Part shown: positions 24,269 through 32,790 of the stretch, piece after piece
Numbering within the stretch: position 1 is the first letter of the stretch
Layout of the letters: the number at the start of each line of letters is the position of its first letter
DNA from: an uncultured Cellulomonas sp.
GTDB lineage: Bacteria > Actinomycetota > Actinomycetes > Actinomycetales > Cellulomonadaceae
Assembly (NCBI RefSeq): GCF_947494015.1
Contig: NZ_CANLTL010000017.1
Coordinates: 31,687-95,686 of the forward strand
Reading direction: 5' to 3'
DNA: 64,000 nt
Made by a program: the position numbers and the translations under genes
Notes under the pieces: model-generated
Database searches by the model: none
What the model was told of the DNA's origin: nothing
What the model saw: the letters and a program-made list of their open reading frames with translations, nothing else

Positions 24269-25900
24269 ATGGAGCTGGGCCTGTACCTCCTGGCGGCCGT
24301 CCTCGGTGGGCTGCTCGCGACGGCGATCCGGCTGCCCCCGCTGGTGGGCTACCTCGGTGCCGGCTTCGCCCTCGGGGCGCTCGACGCACCCGAGCCGGCC
24401 GGGCTCGACCAGATCGCCGAGCTCGGCGTCGTGCTCCTGCTGTTCGCGATCGGGCTCAAGCTCGACGCCCGCACCCTGCTGCGCCGGGAGATCTGGCTCG
24501 CAGGCGGCGTGCACATGGTGCTGTCCACCGCGGTCGGGCTGGGGTTCCTCGGGCTGCTCGCCGTGGCCGGGCCGGCGCTGGTCGCCGACGAGCCGGTCGG
24601 CGGGCTCGCGCTGGTCGGGTTCGCCCTGTCGTTCTCCTCGACCGTCTTCGTCGTCAAGGTGCTGGAGGACCGGTCCGACACGACGACGCTCTACGGACGC
24701 ATCGCCGTGGGGCTGCTCGTGCTCCAGGACGTCGTCGCCGTGGTCTTCATGGCGCTCGCCGGCGGCGAGGTGCCCCACGTGTGGGCGCCGGCCCTCGTCC
24801 TGGTGGTGCCCGGCGCGTGGCTGCTGCACCGGGTGTGGGACCGCATCGGCCACGGCGAGCTGCACGCGCTGTTCGGCGTGACGGTGGCGGTGGCGCTCGG
24901 CTGGGGGCTGTTCGAGGCGGCGGGTGTGCACGGTGAGCTCGGTGCGCTCCTCATGGGGATCCTGCTGGCCAAGCACCCCGGCGCCTCGGAGCTGTCCCGC
25001 TCCCTGATGACGTTCAAGGACCTCATGCTGGTCGCGTTCTTCGTCCAGATCGGCCTGCACGGCCGGCCGGACCTCGCCGACCTGCTGCTCGCCGTCGCGC
25101 TGCTGGCGGTGCTGCCGGTGCAGGTCGCGCTGTACGCGGTGCTGCTGTGGGCGATGCGGCTGCGCCGGCGCACCGCGTTCCTCACCGGGCTCGTGCTGGG
25201 CAACTTCTCCGAGTTCGGCATCATCGTCGCCGTCGTGGGTGCCTCCGTCGGGCTGCTGGACGAGCGGTGGGTGATGGTCATCTCGCTCGCCGTCGCGCTC
25301 AGCTTCGCGGTGTCCGCGCTGGTCAACCGGCGCGGCGTCGAGCTGGCCAGCCGGATGGTCGGGCTGCTGCCGCACCACAGCACCGCGCAGCTGCACCCCG
25401 ACGACCGCCTCGTGGACGTGGGCCGGTCCGACGTGCTGGTGCTCGGGCTCGGCCGGATCGGCGCGGCCACCTACGCCCAGCTGCGCGACGGGTACGGGCT
25501 GTCCGTCGTCGGCGTCGAGCACGACCCGCTCCGAGCGGGCGAGCTGGCCGCCCAGGGGTTCGACGTGCTGCGCGCCGACGCCACCGACGTCGAGTTCTGG
25601 GGCCGGGTGGAGCGGGCGGGACGGGTGCAGATGGTCGTGCTCGCGATGCCGTTCCACAACGCCAACCTGATCGCGCTGGCGCGCCTGCACGCGGCCGGCT
25701 TCACCGGCAAGGTCGCCGCCGTCGCGCGCTACGACGACGACGTCGCGGAGCTGCGCCGGCACGGGGCCGACGCCGTCTTCCATCTCTACGGCTCGGCCGG
25801 CACCGCGCTCGCCGACCAGGCGGCCGAGACCCTGCTGCACCGGGAGGCCCCCGGGCACCCGCACGGGCCGGACGCCGCGCCGGGGCGCGCTCCGGGCTGA
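24269..25900 (+). CDS. KefC/KefB-type monovalent cation:proton antiporter with NAD-binding domain
   Basis: A 543-residue CPA2 antiporter. About 12 membrane segments (to about residue 365) include VLLLFAIGLKLD, LSFSSTVFVVKVLEDRSD and LLVLQDVVAVVFMAL, which carry the conserved polar and acidic residues of the exchange core. The C-terminal RCK/TrkA-N domain (about 390-520) has the nucleotide motif VLGLGRIGAATYAQL and ends its first half with GVEHDP. This domain gates transport by NAD(H) in the family. ATG 24269 follows a GGGGGAGGG ribosome site. It should export potassium or sodium in exchange for protons. Confidence 0.92.
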   Translation: MELGLYLLAAVLGGLLATAIRLPPLVGYLGAGFALGALDAPEPAGLDQIAELGVVLLLFAIGLKLDARTLLRREIWLAGGVHMVLSTAVGLGFLGLLAVAGPALVADEPVGGLALVGFALSFSSTVFVVKVLEDRSDTTTLYGRIAVGLLVLQDVVAVVFMALAGGEVPHVWAPALVLVVPGAWLLHRVWDRIGHGELHALFGVTVAVALGWGLFEAAGVHGELGALLMGILLAKHPGASELSRSLMTFKDLMLVAFFVQIGLHGRPDLADLLLAVALLAVLPVQVALYAVLLWAMRLRRRTAFLTGLVLGNFSEFGIIVAVVGASVGLLDERWVMVISLAVALSFAVSALVNRRGVELASRMVGLLPHHSTAQLHPDDRLVDVGRSDVLVLGLGRIGAATYAQLRDGYGLSVVGVEHDPLRAGELAAQGFDVLRADATDVEFWGRVERAGRVQMVVLAMPFHNANLIALARLHAAGFTGKVAAVARYDDDVAELRRHGADAVFHLYGSAGTALADQAAETLLHREAPGHPHGPDAAPGRAPG

Positions 25901-25913
25901 GACCGCCGGGGCG

Positions 25914-26531
25914 TCACGCTGCGGCCACCACGAGGGAGGCGGCCAGCGCCCACATCACGAGGGCGATGACGCCGTCGAGCACCCGCCAGGCGCGTGGCGC
26001 CGCGAACAGCGGGCGGAGGAGCGCTGCGCCGTGACCGAGGGCGGTGAACCACAAGGTGCTGCCGGCCACGGCGCCGGACGCGAACCACCACTGCTGTCCC
26101 GGGTGGCTGTGGGCGATCGAGCCGAGCAGCACCACGGTGTCCAGGTAGACGTGCGGGTTGAGCCAGGTGAGCGCCAGCACGGTGGCGAGCGTGGCGGCGA
26201 CAGACGCGGGCGCGGACTCGTCGGCCGGTGTCAGCGCCCCGGGGCGCACCGCTCGACGAGCCGCCAGGACGCCGTACCCGGCGAGGAAGGCGGCTCCGGC
26301 GATGCGCACCGCGGTCAGCAGCCCGGGCCGGTCCTGGACGACCGCCCCGGCACCTGCGACCCCGGCCGCGATCAGCACCGCGTCGGAGACGACGCAGACG
26401 GCGACGACGAGGCCGACCCGCTCCCGCCGCAGTCCTTGACGCAGCACGAAGGCGTTCTGCGACCCGATGGCCACGATGAGCGAGAGGCCCAGCCCGAGCC
26501 CGGACAGGGCGGCGACGAGACTCGGATCCAT
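25914..26531 (-). CDS. lysE: LysE/ArgO-type lysine or arginine exporter
   Basis: A 205-residue membrane protein with six hydrophobic segments. The family signature LSLIVAIGSQNAFVLRQGLRRE is intact near the N terminus, together with DAVLIAAGVAGAG and ATVLALTWLNPHVYLDTVVLLG. LysE/ArgO proteins expel excess basic amino acids. ATG 26531 is used; an open frame upstream reaches 26573. It is divergent from a LysR-type gene of the ArgP/LysG group, the arrangement known from Corynebacterium, where LysG activates lysE when lysine or arginine accumulates. Confidence 0.92.
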   Translation of the reverse strand: MDPSLVAALSGLGLGLSLIVAIGSQNAFVLRQGLRRERVGLVVAVCVVSDAVLIAAGVAGAGAVVQDRPGLLTAVRIAGAAFLAGYGVLAARRAVRPGALTPADESAPASVAATLATVLALTWLNPHVYLDTVVLLGSIAHSHPGQQWWFASGAVAGSTLWFTALGHGAALLRPLFAAPRAWRVLDGVIALVMWALAASLVVAAA

Positions 26532-26603
26532 GCGGACGACCGTAGGGGCGCGCAACTCGTAACGGAACTTCACGATTCTTCGCTGTCATTAGCATTGCTG
26601 TCC

Positions 26604-27488
26604 ATGGACCTCGACCTCGCCCAGCTGCGTGCGCTCAGCGCGGCGGTCACCGCAGGAACGCTCGACGCCGCGGCCACGGCTCTGCACGTCACCCCGTCCG
26701 CCGTCAGCCAGCGGCTGCGCGCCCTGGAGGTCGCCACGGGCCGTGTGCTGCTGATCCGCAGCAAGCCGGTCCGCGTGACGGAGTCGGGCGAGGCGGTCCT
26801 GAGACTGGCTCGCCAGATCGAGCTGCTCACGCAGGACACGGCCGCCGAGCTGGCCGAGCCGTCGGCCGCGACGCGACGGACCGTGGCCATCGCCGTCAAC
26901 GCCGACTCCCTGGGCACCTGGGTGCTGCCCGCCCTGGCGCCGCTGGCCGGCGAGGTGTGCTTCGACCTCCACCGTGCGGACGAGCAGCACACGGCCGCAC
27001 TGCTGCGGTCGGGCGCCGTCGTCGCCGCGATCACGGCGGAGCCCGACCCCGTCGCGGGCTGCTCCGTCACGCGCCTCGGCTCGATGCGGTACCGCCCGAT
27101 GGCGGCCGCTGCGTTCAGTCGGTCCTGGTTCCCGGACGGCGCGACGAGCACGGCGCTCGCCGCCGCGCCCGTCGTCGTCTTCGACCGCCAGGACGGGCTC
27201 CAGCAGGCCTACCTGGGACCACGTCTGCCCGCAGGCGTGGTCCCACCCGTGCACTACGTCCCGACGACCGCGGAGTTCCGCGCCGCGGTCGGTCTGGGCA
27301 TGGGCTGGGGCATGCTGCCCGACCTGCAGACCGCCGGCGACACCGGGACGGATCTGGTCGAGGTCGACGCCGACGGCGCTGTCGACGTCACGCTGCACTG
27401 GCAGCAGTGGAAGCTCCGCTCCCCGTCACTGGACCGGACCGCTTCCGCCGTCGTCGCCGCGGCCCGCCGGCAGCTCATCCAGCACTGA
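26604..27488 (+). CDS. lysG: LysR-type activator of the ArgP/LysG group
   Basis: A 294-residue LysR-family regulator. The HTH is LDAAATALHVTPSAVSQRLRALEVATGRVLL (residues about 18-48). The effector domain begins near VAIAVNADSLGTWVLPAL, a segment typical of ArgP/IciA/LysG. It is divergent from the lysE-type exporter with 72 bases between the starts, which must contain both promoters and the shared operator. It is expected to switch on the exporter in response to intracellular lysine or arginine. The ATG at 26604 fits the usual short N terminus. Confidence 0.92.
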   Translation: MDLDLAQLRALSAAVTAGTLDAAATALHVTPSAVSQRLRALEVATGRVLLIRSKPVRVTESGEAVLRLARQIELLTQDTAAELAEPSAATRRTVAIAVNADSLGTWVLPALAPLAGEVCFDLHRADEQHTAALLRSGAVVAAITAEPDPVAGCSVTRLGSMRYRPMAAAAFSRSWFPDGATSTALAAAPVVVFDRQDGLQQAYLGPRLPAGVVPPVHYVPTTAEFRAAVGLGMGWGMLPDLQTAGDTGTDLVEVDADGAVDVTLHWQQWKLRSPSLDRTASAVVAAARRQLIQH

Positions 27489-27517
27489 GCACCGGCCTGT
27501 CGGCCGGCGAGCGCCGG

Positions 27518-28744
27518 TCAGCAGGGTGACGCGCTGTACGTGTGCCCCGCGGCCCGCAGCCGGTCCACGAGCACGTCGCCGATCCCGGTGGCCGGGGTGA
27601 GGCACCCGGCGCGGTCCGGCAGCCGGTCGGTGTCCAGCGCCAGGGCCAGGGCCGCCTCGCCGAGCATCACGGACGTGGCGGCGTACCCGGGGTCCCCGGG
27701 ACCGGCGGCGACGGCCCGGTACCGGCGCCCCGCCGCCGTCGTCGCGCGCAGCTCCATCCGGAACCAGCCGGAGCGGCGGGTGTCCTCGTCGGGCCCCGAC
27801 CCGGCCCGGGGCAGCACCCGGTCGAGCACCGCGTCCGGCGCCACGGCGATCCCCGCGGCGCCCAGCCCCAGCGCCGCCGTGACGCCGGCCGCGGTCGCCG
27901 CGCCGCCGAGGCCCCGGCCGGTGGCCATCACCTCCCCGTAGCGCAGGTCGCGCCCGTAGGCCCAGCCCTGCAGCGCGTTGGACCGCCGCACGACGCGGGA
28001 GTTGACCGACGCCATCGGGAACGCCGCGACCCAGACCCCGTCGGTCAGCCGGCGCGGACCCGGGGAGTCGGGGGGCTGCGGTCCGGACGGCTCGGCCGCG
28101 CGGTCCGGGCTGAGGGCGAACGGGTCGCCCAGCAGCCGGCGGGCCGCGGAGTCGTGGGCGGCGAGGTCCACGATGCCGCGCATCGACGCGACGGTCCCGC
28201 CGCTGACGCCGCCCCGAGCGCGGGCGACGGTCAGGACGCGGGCGAGCGGTCCGGCGTCGTCGGCCACGACGCGCCGGTGCAGGGTGAGGACGGCGAGGTC
28301 CGACGGGACCGAGTCGTACCCGCAGGCGTGCACGAGGCGCGCCCCGGTGCCCCGGGCGACGGCGTCGTACCGGTCGATCGCCTGCCGGACGAACGGCACC
28401 TCCCCGGTGAGGTCCGCGTAGTGCGTGCCCGCCCGGGCGCACGCCTCGACCACCGGCAGGCCGTGGCGCAGGTACGGGCCGACGGTGCTCACGACGACGT
28501 GTGCGGCGGCGGCCAGCGCGGCGAGCGAGGCGGGGTCCGTCGCGTCGGCGGTCAGCACCGGCCAGTCGCGGGCGCGGGCGGGCAGGCGGTCGCGGACCGC
28601 CGCCACCGTCGCGGCGGACCGCCCGGCGAGGGCCACTCGGGTCCCCGCGGGTGCGTGCCCGGCCAGGTGCTCGGCGACCAGCCGCCCGACGAAGCCGCTG
28701 GTGCCGAGGACGACGACGTCGTGGTCACGCCGGGACGGGCTCAT
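27518..28744 (-). CDS. saccharopine dehydrogenase-like NAD(P)-binding oxidoreductase (trans-acting enoyl reductase group)
   Basis: A 408-residue protein with an N-terminal Rossmann fold (VVVLGTSGFVGRLVAEHLA, then VALAGRS) and the saccharopine-dehydrogenase-like continuation VVSTVGPYLRHGLPVVEACARAGTHYADLTGE. Mycobacterial relatives include Rv2449c and the trans-acting enoyl reductase Rv2953 used in phenolic glycolipid synthesis. Here there is no polyketide synthase nearby, so the substrate is open. ATG 28744 is the start. It stands alone, converging on lysG with a GC-rich stem region between. Confidence 0.85.
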   Translation of the reverse strand: MSPSRRDHDVVVLGTSGFVGRLVAEHLAGHAPAGTRVALAGRSAATVAAVRDRLPARARDWPVLTADATDPASLAALAAAAHVVVSTVGPYLRHGLPVVEACARAGTHYADLTGEVPFVRQAIDRYDAVARGTGARLVHACGYDSVPSDLAVLTLHRRVVADDAGPLARVLTVARARGGVSGGTVASMRGIVDLAAHDSAARRLLGDPFALSPDRAAEPSGPQPPDSPGPRRLTDGVWVAAFPMASVNSRVVRRSNALQGWAYGRDLRYGEVMATGRGLGGAATAAGVTAALGLGAAGIAVAPDAVLDRVLPRAGSGPDEDTRRSGWFRMELRATTAAGRRYRAVAAGPGDPGYAATSVMLGEAALALALDTDRLPDRAGCLTPATGIGDVLVDRLRAAGHTYSASPC

Positions 28745-28822
28745 CGGCCGATGGTCGGCCCGCGCCCGGTACCCCGCAACCGGCGTCGCCGTCGCGCCGA
28801 GGTGGACCGCAGCGGGTCGTCG

Positions 28823-30028
28823 CTACCCGCGCACCGCCCCGTGCGCCGGGCCGACCAGGCGCGTCAGCGCGCCGTCCGGCCCGAGCGCGAGCCGCGCGAA
28901 GCGCTCACCCATCAGCCGGTGCGTGTCGGCGTCCGGGTGCAGCGCGTCGGGAAGCGGGTGCGCCGCCTCGTCCGCCGGTCCGTACAGCGACCGGCCGTCG
29001 AGGTAGGCCAGGTGCGGGTCGTCGGCCTGCCGGTCCGCGACCACCTGGGCGAGCTGCTCGCGCATCACCTCCAGGGTGAGCTTGCCGGCGCGGACCTCGG
29101 CCGGGTCGCCGGTGGCCAGGAAGCGCACCGTGCCGGTGCCGAGCGAGGCCGGGTCCGGGGCGCCCGGGCCGGGCGTCCGCTCGTGGATCGGGCACAGGAT
29201 CGGGGAGACGACGAGCAGCGGCGCGTCCGGGTGGCCGTCGCGGATGGTGTCGAGGAAGCCGTGCACCGCCGGGACGAACGTCCGCAGCCGCATGGTGTCC
29301 CCGTTGGCGATGTTGATGCCGATCTTGACGCTGATCAGGTCGGCGCGGGTGTCCCGCATGGTCCGGGCGGTGAACGGGTCGAGCATCGCGCTGCCGCCGA
29401 GGCCCAGGTTCACCAGGTCCACGCCCGCGGCCGCGGCGGCCACGGCGGGCCAGGTGCCGGTGGGCGTGACCGCGTTGGAGCCGTGGCTGATGCTGCTGCC
29501 GTGGTGCAGCCACACGGGCTGACCCGTCGGCGGTGCCGGGCTGGCGGGTGCGTCGGCGCGCAGGGCGACCAGCTCGGTGAGCTCGTTGTGGGGCAGCCAG
29601 ATCTCGACCGTCTTGTCCCGTGCGGGCAGCCCGTCGAACGTCACCGTGCCGGGTGCGCCGCGCCGGGTCTCGCGGGCGCCGGTCGCCAGGTCGATCTCCA
29701 GCACGTCACCGTCGTGGACGACGGCGCCGGCGGTCCGCACGCCGTCGACGACGAGCTCGTACACGCCGTCCGGCCGCGCCGGGGCGCCCCGGTAGGCGAT
29801 CTTCGTCGGACGCGTCACCAGCGTGAGCACGGTCGCTCGAGTGCGCAGGACCAGCCGGACGCCGGACGGCTGCGCCTCGGCCATCAGCAGCTGTGGGTCG
29901 GGGTAGCGGGTGCGCACCCACGCCGGGAGCCGGTGCGGCCGGACGCCGTCGGGCGTGCGCTCGAGGTCGGCGGCGCCGCGGACCAGGTCCTCGGTCAGGG
30001 GGATGTCGTGGGTGGTGCGGTGGTCCAT
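28823..30028 (-). CDS. SGNH/GDSL-family hydrolase
   Basis: A 401-residue esterase-like protein. An N-terminal beta domain (residues about 1-165) precedes the SGNH domain. Block I is HHGSSISHGSN with the nucleophile serine, block II NLGLGGSAM, block III KIGINIANGD, and block V PDALHPDADTH with the catalytic D-x-x-H. Multi-domain proteins of this kind act as carbohydrate or acyl esterases. No signal peptide is seen, so it is probably cytoplasmic. A TetR regulator lies directly upstream in the same direction (105 bases between) and could control it. Confidence 0.85.
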   Translation of the reverse strand: MDHRTTHDIPLTEDLVRGAADLERTPDGVRPHRLPAWVRTRYPDPQLLMAEAQPSGVRLVLRTRATVLTLVTRPTKIAYRGAPARPDGVYELVVDGVRTAGAVVHDGDVLEIDLATGARETRRGAPGTVTFDGLPARDKTVEIWLPHNELTELVALRADAPASPAPPTGQPVWLHHGSSISHGSNAVTPTGTWPAVAAAAAGVDLVNLGLGGSAMLDPFTARTMRDTRADLISVKIGINIANGDTMRLRTFVPAVHGFLDTIRDGHPDAPLLVVSPILCPIHERTPGPGAPDPASLGTGTVRFLATGDPAEVRAGKLTLEVMREQLAQVVADRQADDPHLAYLDGRSLYGPADEAAHPLPDALHPDADTHRLMGERFARLALGPDGALTRLVGPAHGAVRG

Positions 30029-30133
30029 CGTCGGTCGGGTCCTCTGCTCGGGTGCGTGTCGTCGTGGTGGTGGGCGTCGTGGTGTCGTGTGGCGCGGCGG
30101 TGGCGGCGGTGGCGGCGGGGGAGGAGGGGACGG

Positions 30134-30709
30134 TCAGGTGTCGTCGTCGGGCCAGTGCCGCAGCGCGGAGTCGAGCACCGCGGTCATCCGGCGCCACGAC
30201 GTCGCCGCGTCGGGCCGGGAGTGGTCGAACCCGCCGCTGGTCTCGATCCGGACGAACCCGTTGACCGTGCTGCCGAGCAGCCGGACCGCGTGCACCTCCT
30301 CCTGCGGCGGGAGCCCGTAGCCGTGCAGGGCACCGCGCATGAGCGCGGACACCCGCCGGCCCGCGTCGCCGGCCTGCGCGACGTCGACCGGCACCTGGGT
30401 CGCCTGCCAACGACCCGGGTGCCGACGCGCGTAGTCCCGGACGGCGTCGACCAGCGCCTCGAGGGCGTCCCGTCCGGCGCGGCCGGCCAGCGCGAGGGCG
30501 AGGGCGTCCCCGAGCTGCTCCAGCGCGCGCACGCTGATCCGGGTGCGCAGGTCGTCGGTGCCCCGGACGTGGGAGTACAGGCTCGCGGGCTGCACCCCGA
30601 GCCGCCGGGCGAGCGCCGAGACGGTCACCTGCTCGAAGCCGACCGCGTCGGCCAGGTCGACGGCGGCGGTGGTCACCGCGTCGACGGTCAGTCCCGCGCG
30701 GGCAGCCAT
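30134..30709 (-). CDS. TetR/AcrR-family regulator with WHG-type C-terminal domain
   Basis: A 191-residue repressor. The N-terminal HTH is VTVSALARRLGVQPASLYSHVRG, with the Tyr/His pair typical of TetR recognition helices. The C-terminal part (RRHPGRWQAT, VRLLGSTVNGFVRIE) matches the WHG group. A palindrome with arms CTACAG/TGTAG lies about 50 bp upstream of its start, so autoregulation is likely. The downstream SGNH hydrolase in the same direction is the simplest additional target. Confidence 0.9.
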   Translation of the reverse strand: MAARAGLTVDAVTTAAVDLADAVGFEQVTVSALARRLGVQPASLYSHVRGTDDLRTRISVRALEQLGDALALALAGRAGRDALEALVDAVRDYARRHPGRWQATQVPVDVAQAGDAGRRVSALMRGALHGYGLPPQEEVHAVRLLGSTVNGFVRIETSGGFDHSRPDAATSWRRMTAVLDSALRHWPDDDT

Positions 30710-30757
30710 GTCCGACCCCGTCCGTCCGTGGTGTGCCTGTGGTGTGCAGCCTTTAGC

Positions 30758-30774
30758 CTACAGCCTGTAGACAG
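30758..30774. promoter_or_regulatory. palindromic operator upstream of the TetR gene
   Basis: CTACAGCCTGTAG (30758-30770) is an odd-centred palindrome and overlaps a second one, CTGTAGACAG (30765-30774). On the minus strand TAGGCT just downstream could be a -10. The position, about 50 bp before the TetR start, fits self-repression. The same CTGTAGACAG core also occurs upstream of the GntR-linked operon at 40330-40339. Confidence 0.6.
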
Positions 30775-30972
30775 CCTGCCGGTCCGGTGGAGGCACCAGG
30801 ACGCCGCCCGGCCGCCGTCCTGCCGCTCGTGCCCCCCGGTGGACCCGCCCGGGCACGCCGGGTCGGTCCGGCAGGTGAGCCGAGGCGTCGTCGTCCGCGC
30901 AGCGGGTGCCGCCCGCCGCGGCGGCGTCTACCGTCGAGGCACAGCGACCGACGTGCGACGACAGGGGCACCC

Positions 30973-31539
30973 ATGACCGAGACCGAGACCACGCCGGACG
31001 TCGTGGACATCCTGACCAGCGACCACCGCGACATGCTCGACCTGCTCGGGCAGATCGAGGGGACGCCGGACGCCGAGCGGCGCCGCGACCTGGCCGACAC
31101 CGTCATCGCCGAGGTCATGCGCCACGCCGTCGCCGAGGAGATGTTCGTCTACCCCGCGATCGCCCAGCACCTGCCCGACGGTGAGCAGGAGGTCGAGGAG
31201 GACAAGCGTGAGCACGAGGAGATCGTGCAGCTCATGAAGCGGCTGGAGAGCGCGGACGCCGCCGGCCAGGAGTTCCTGGCGATCGCCCTCGAGCTCGAGG
31301 CCGACCTGCGCCACCACATGGCCGAGGAGGAGGCCGACCAGTTCCCGCGGCTGCGCGCGCACATCCCCCGCGAGGAGCTGGTCACCATGGGGGCGAAGGT
31401 GGAGAGCGCCAAGAAGCTCGCGCCGACGCGGCCGCACCCGAGCGCACCGCACTCCGAGCTGTTCCACAAGACGCTCGGCCCCGGGGTCGGACTGGTGGAC
31501 CGGCTGCGGGACACGCTCAGCGGGCGCAACTCCGACTAG
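30973..31539 (+). CDS. hemerythrin HHE-domain protein
   Basis: A 188-residue four-helix protein. The iron-ligand pattern is visible: H in LTSDHRDMLDLL, H and E in MRHAVAEEMFVYPAI, H in KREHEEIVQLM, and H with E/D in LRHHMAEEEADQFP. Such cation-binding HHE proteins sense or buffer oxygen, nitric oxide or iron. The C-terminal 45 residues (APTRPHPSAPHSELFHKTLG) are an extension often seen in actinobacterial members. ATG 30973 was chosen; the frame is open upstream without family residues. Confidence 0.9.
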   Translation: MTETETTPDVVDILTSDHRDMLDLLGQIEGTPDAERRRDLADTVIAEVMRHAVAEEMFVYPAIAQHLPDGEQEVEEDKREHEEIVQLMKRLESADAAGQEFLAIALELEADLRHHMAEEEADQFPRLRAHIPREELVTMGAKVESAKKLAPTRPHPSAPHSELFHKTLGPGVGLVDRLRDTLSGRNSD

Positions 31540-31675
31540 GTCGCACCCGGGCCGCGGACGGGACGCACCGCGTGCCCGCCCGCGGACCCGGGGGCACGAC
31601 GCCGCCCCTCCCACGGGCCGGGATGGCCGGCCCGCCCGGCGCGCCGCCCCGGGCTGGCCGTGGTGGGCTGGGGGC

Positions 31676-32767
31676 ATGCCTCACGTCGCAGTCGTCGGTG
31701 CCGGGATCATCGGGCTGTCCACGGCCTTCGCCCTGCAACGGCGCGGAGCCGAGGTCACCGTGGTCGAGTCGGGGCGGCCGGGCGGCGGTCAGTCCGCCGG
31801 CCAGGGCCGGATCTTCCGCCACGCCCACACCGACGCGCGCCTGATCGAGCAGGTGGTGCACAGCCGCGCGCTGTGGCGCCAGTGGGAGGACGAGCTCGGC
31901 GCGGAGCTCGTCGCGCCGGACGGTGCCGTCGCGATCGGCGACGGCGTGCCGGCGAAGGCGGAGGCCCTGGGCGCGTTCCCCGACGCCCCGGTCGAGCTGC
32001 TCACCCCGGCCGAGCTGCACGAGCGGCTGCCCGCGCTCGCGGACTACGACGGGCCGGCCATGCTCGACGTCCGCGGCGGCGCGATCCGCACGCAGACCGC
32101 GGTGCGGGCGCTCACGGACCGGCTGGGTGCCGCCGTCGTCACCGACCACGTGCTCGCGGTGCGCCGGCGCGACGACGGCCGCGTGGAGGTCCGCACCGGC
32201 ACGGACGTGCGGGCGTTCGACCACGTGGTGCTGTGCGCCGGGCGCGGCACTGCCGGGCTCGCCCGCGCGCTGGACCTCGACCTGCCCGTCGAGCTGCGCG
32301 CGCACGTGCGGGTGACGTTCGCCGTGGCCGACCCGGACCCCCGCCCGGCGCCCACCTTCCAGGACGGCAGCGGGGTGTTCGGGGAGACCGGCGTCTACGC
32401 GTCGCCGTACCCGGACCCGCGCCTGTACGCCGTCGGGCTCAGCGGCTCCACACCCGCCCACGCCGACGGCGGCGTCGTCGACCCCGCCGACCTGGCCGAG
32501 CTCGCCGAGCGCACCGTCGCCTACGTCCGGCGCGCGCTGCCCGGCCTGCGGCCCGAGCCCGTCGAGCACGTGCACTGCTGGGTGACCCGCCTGCCCTGGG
32601 GTGAGGACGGCGTCGGGCTCTGGTCGCGGGACGGCGTGACCGCTCTCTCCGGCCACAACCTGTTCAAGCAGGCGCCGGTGCTCGGTGAGGCGCTCGCGCA
32701 GACGGCCGTGTCCGGCCAGGTGCCCGAGCCGTGGCACCACTCGGCCCGCCTCGGTCGGGACGGCTGA
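31676..32767 (+). CDS. FAD-dependent oxidoreductase of the DAO family
   Basis: A 363-residue flavoprotein. The dinucleotide motif VAVVGAGIIGLSTAFAL opens the protein and is followed by VTVVESGRPGGGQSAGQGRIFRH, the pattern of sarcosine oxidase and N-methyltryptophan oxidase relatives. The C terminus has a second flavin segment, VTALSGHNLFKQAPVLGEALA. It would oxidise a secondary or primary amine with release of peroxide. The substrate is unknown and no pathway partner is adjacent. Confidence 0.85.
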   Translation: MPHVAVVGAGIIGLSTAFALQRRGAEVTVVESGRPGGGQSAGQGRIFRHAHTDARLIEQVVHSRALWRQWEDELGAELVAPDGAVAIGDGVPAKAEALGAFPDAPVELLTPAELHERLPALADYDGPAMLDVRGGAIRTQTAVRALTDRLGAAVVTDHVLAVRRRDDGRVEVRTGTDVRAFDHVVLCAGRGTAGLARALDLDLPVELRAHVRVTFAVADPDPRPAPTFQDGSGVFGETGVYASPYPDPRLYAVGLSGSTPAHADGGVVDPADLAELAERTVAYVRRALPGLRPEPVEHVHCWVTRLPWGEDGVGLWSRDGVTALSGHNLFKQAPVLGEALAQTAVSGQVPEPWHHSARLGRDG

Positions 32768-32773
32768 GGCGCG

Positions 32774-32790
32774 GACCGGGGTGCCCGGTC
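32774..32790. terminator. short hairpin between convergent genes
   Basis: GACCGGG and CCCGGTC (7 bp each) enclose a three-base loop between the stops of the flavoprotein gene and the convergent winged-helix gene. It is short, so the call is tentative. Confidence 0.4.

Noticed and set aside
27542..30976. Open frame of over 1100 codons antisense to three genes
   Set aside because: Crosses the saccharopine-like, SGNH and TetR genes and their gaps; composition is that of a shadow frame.
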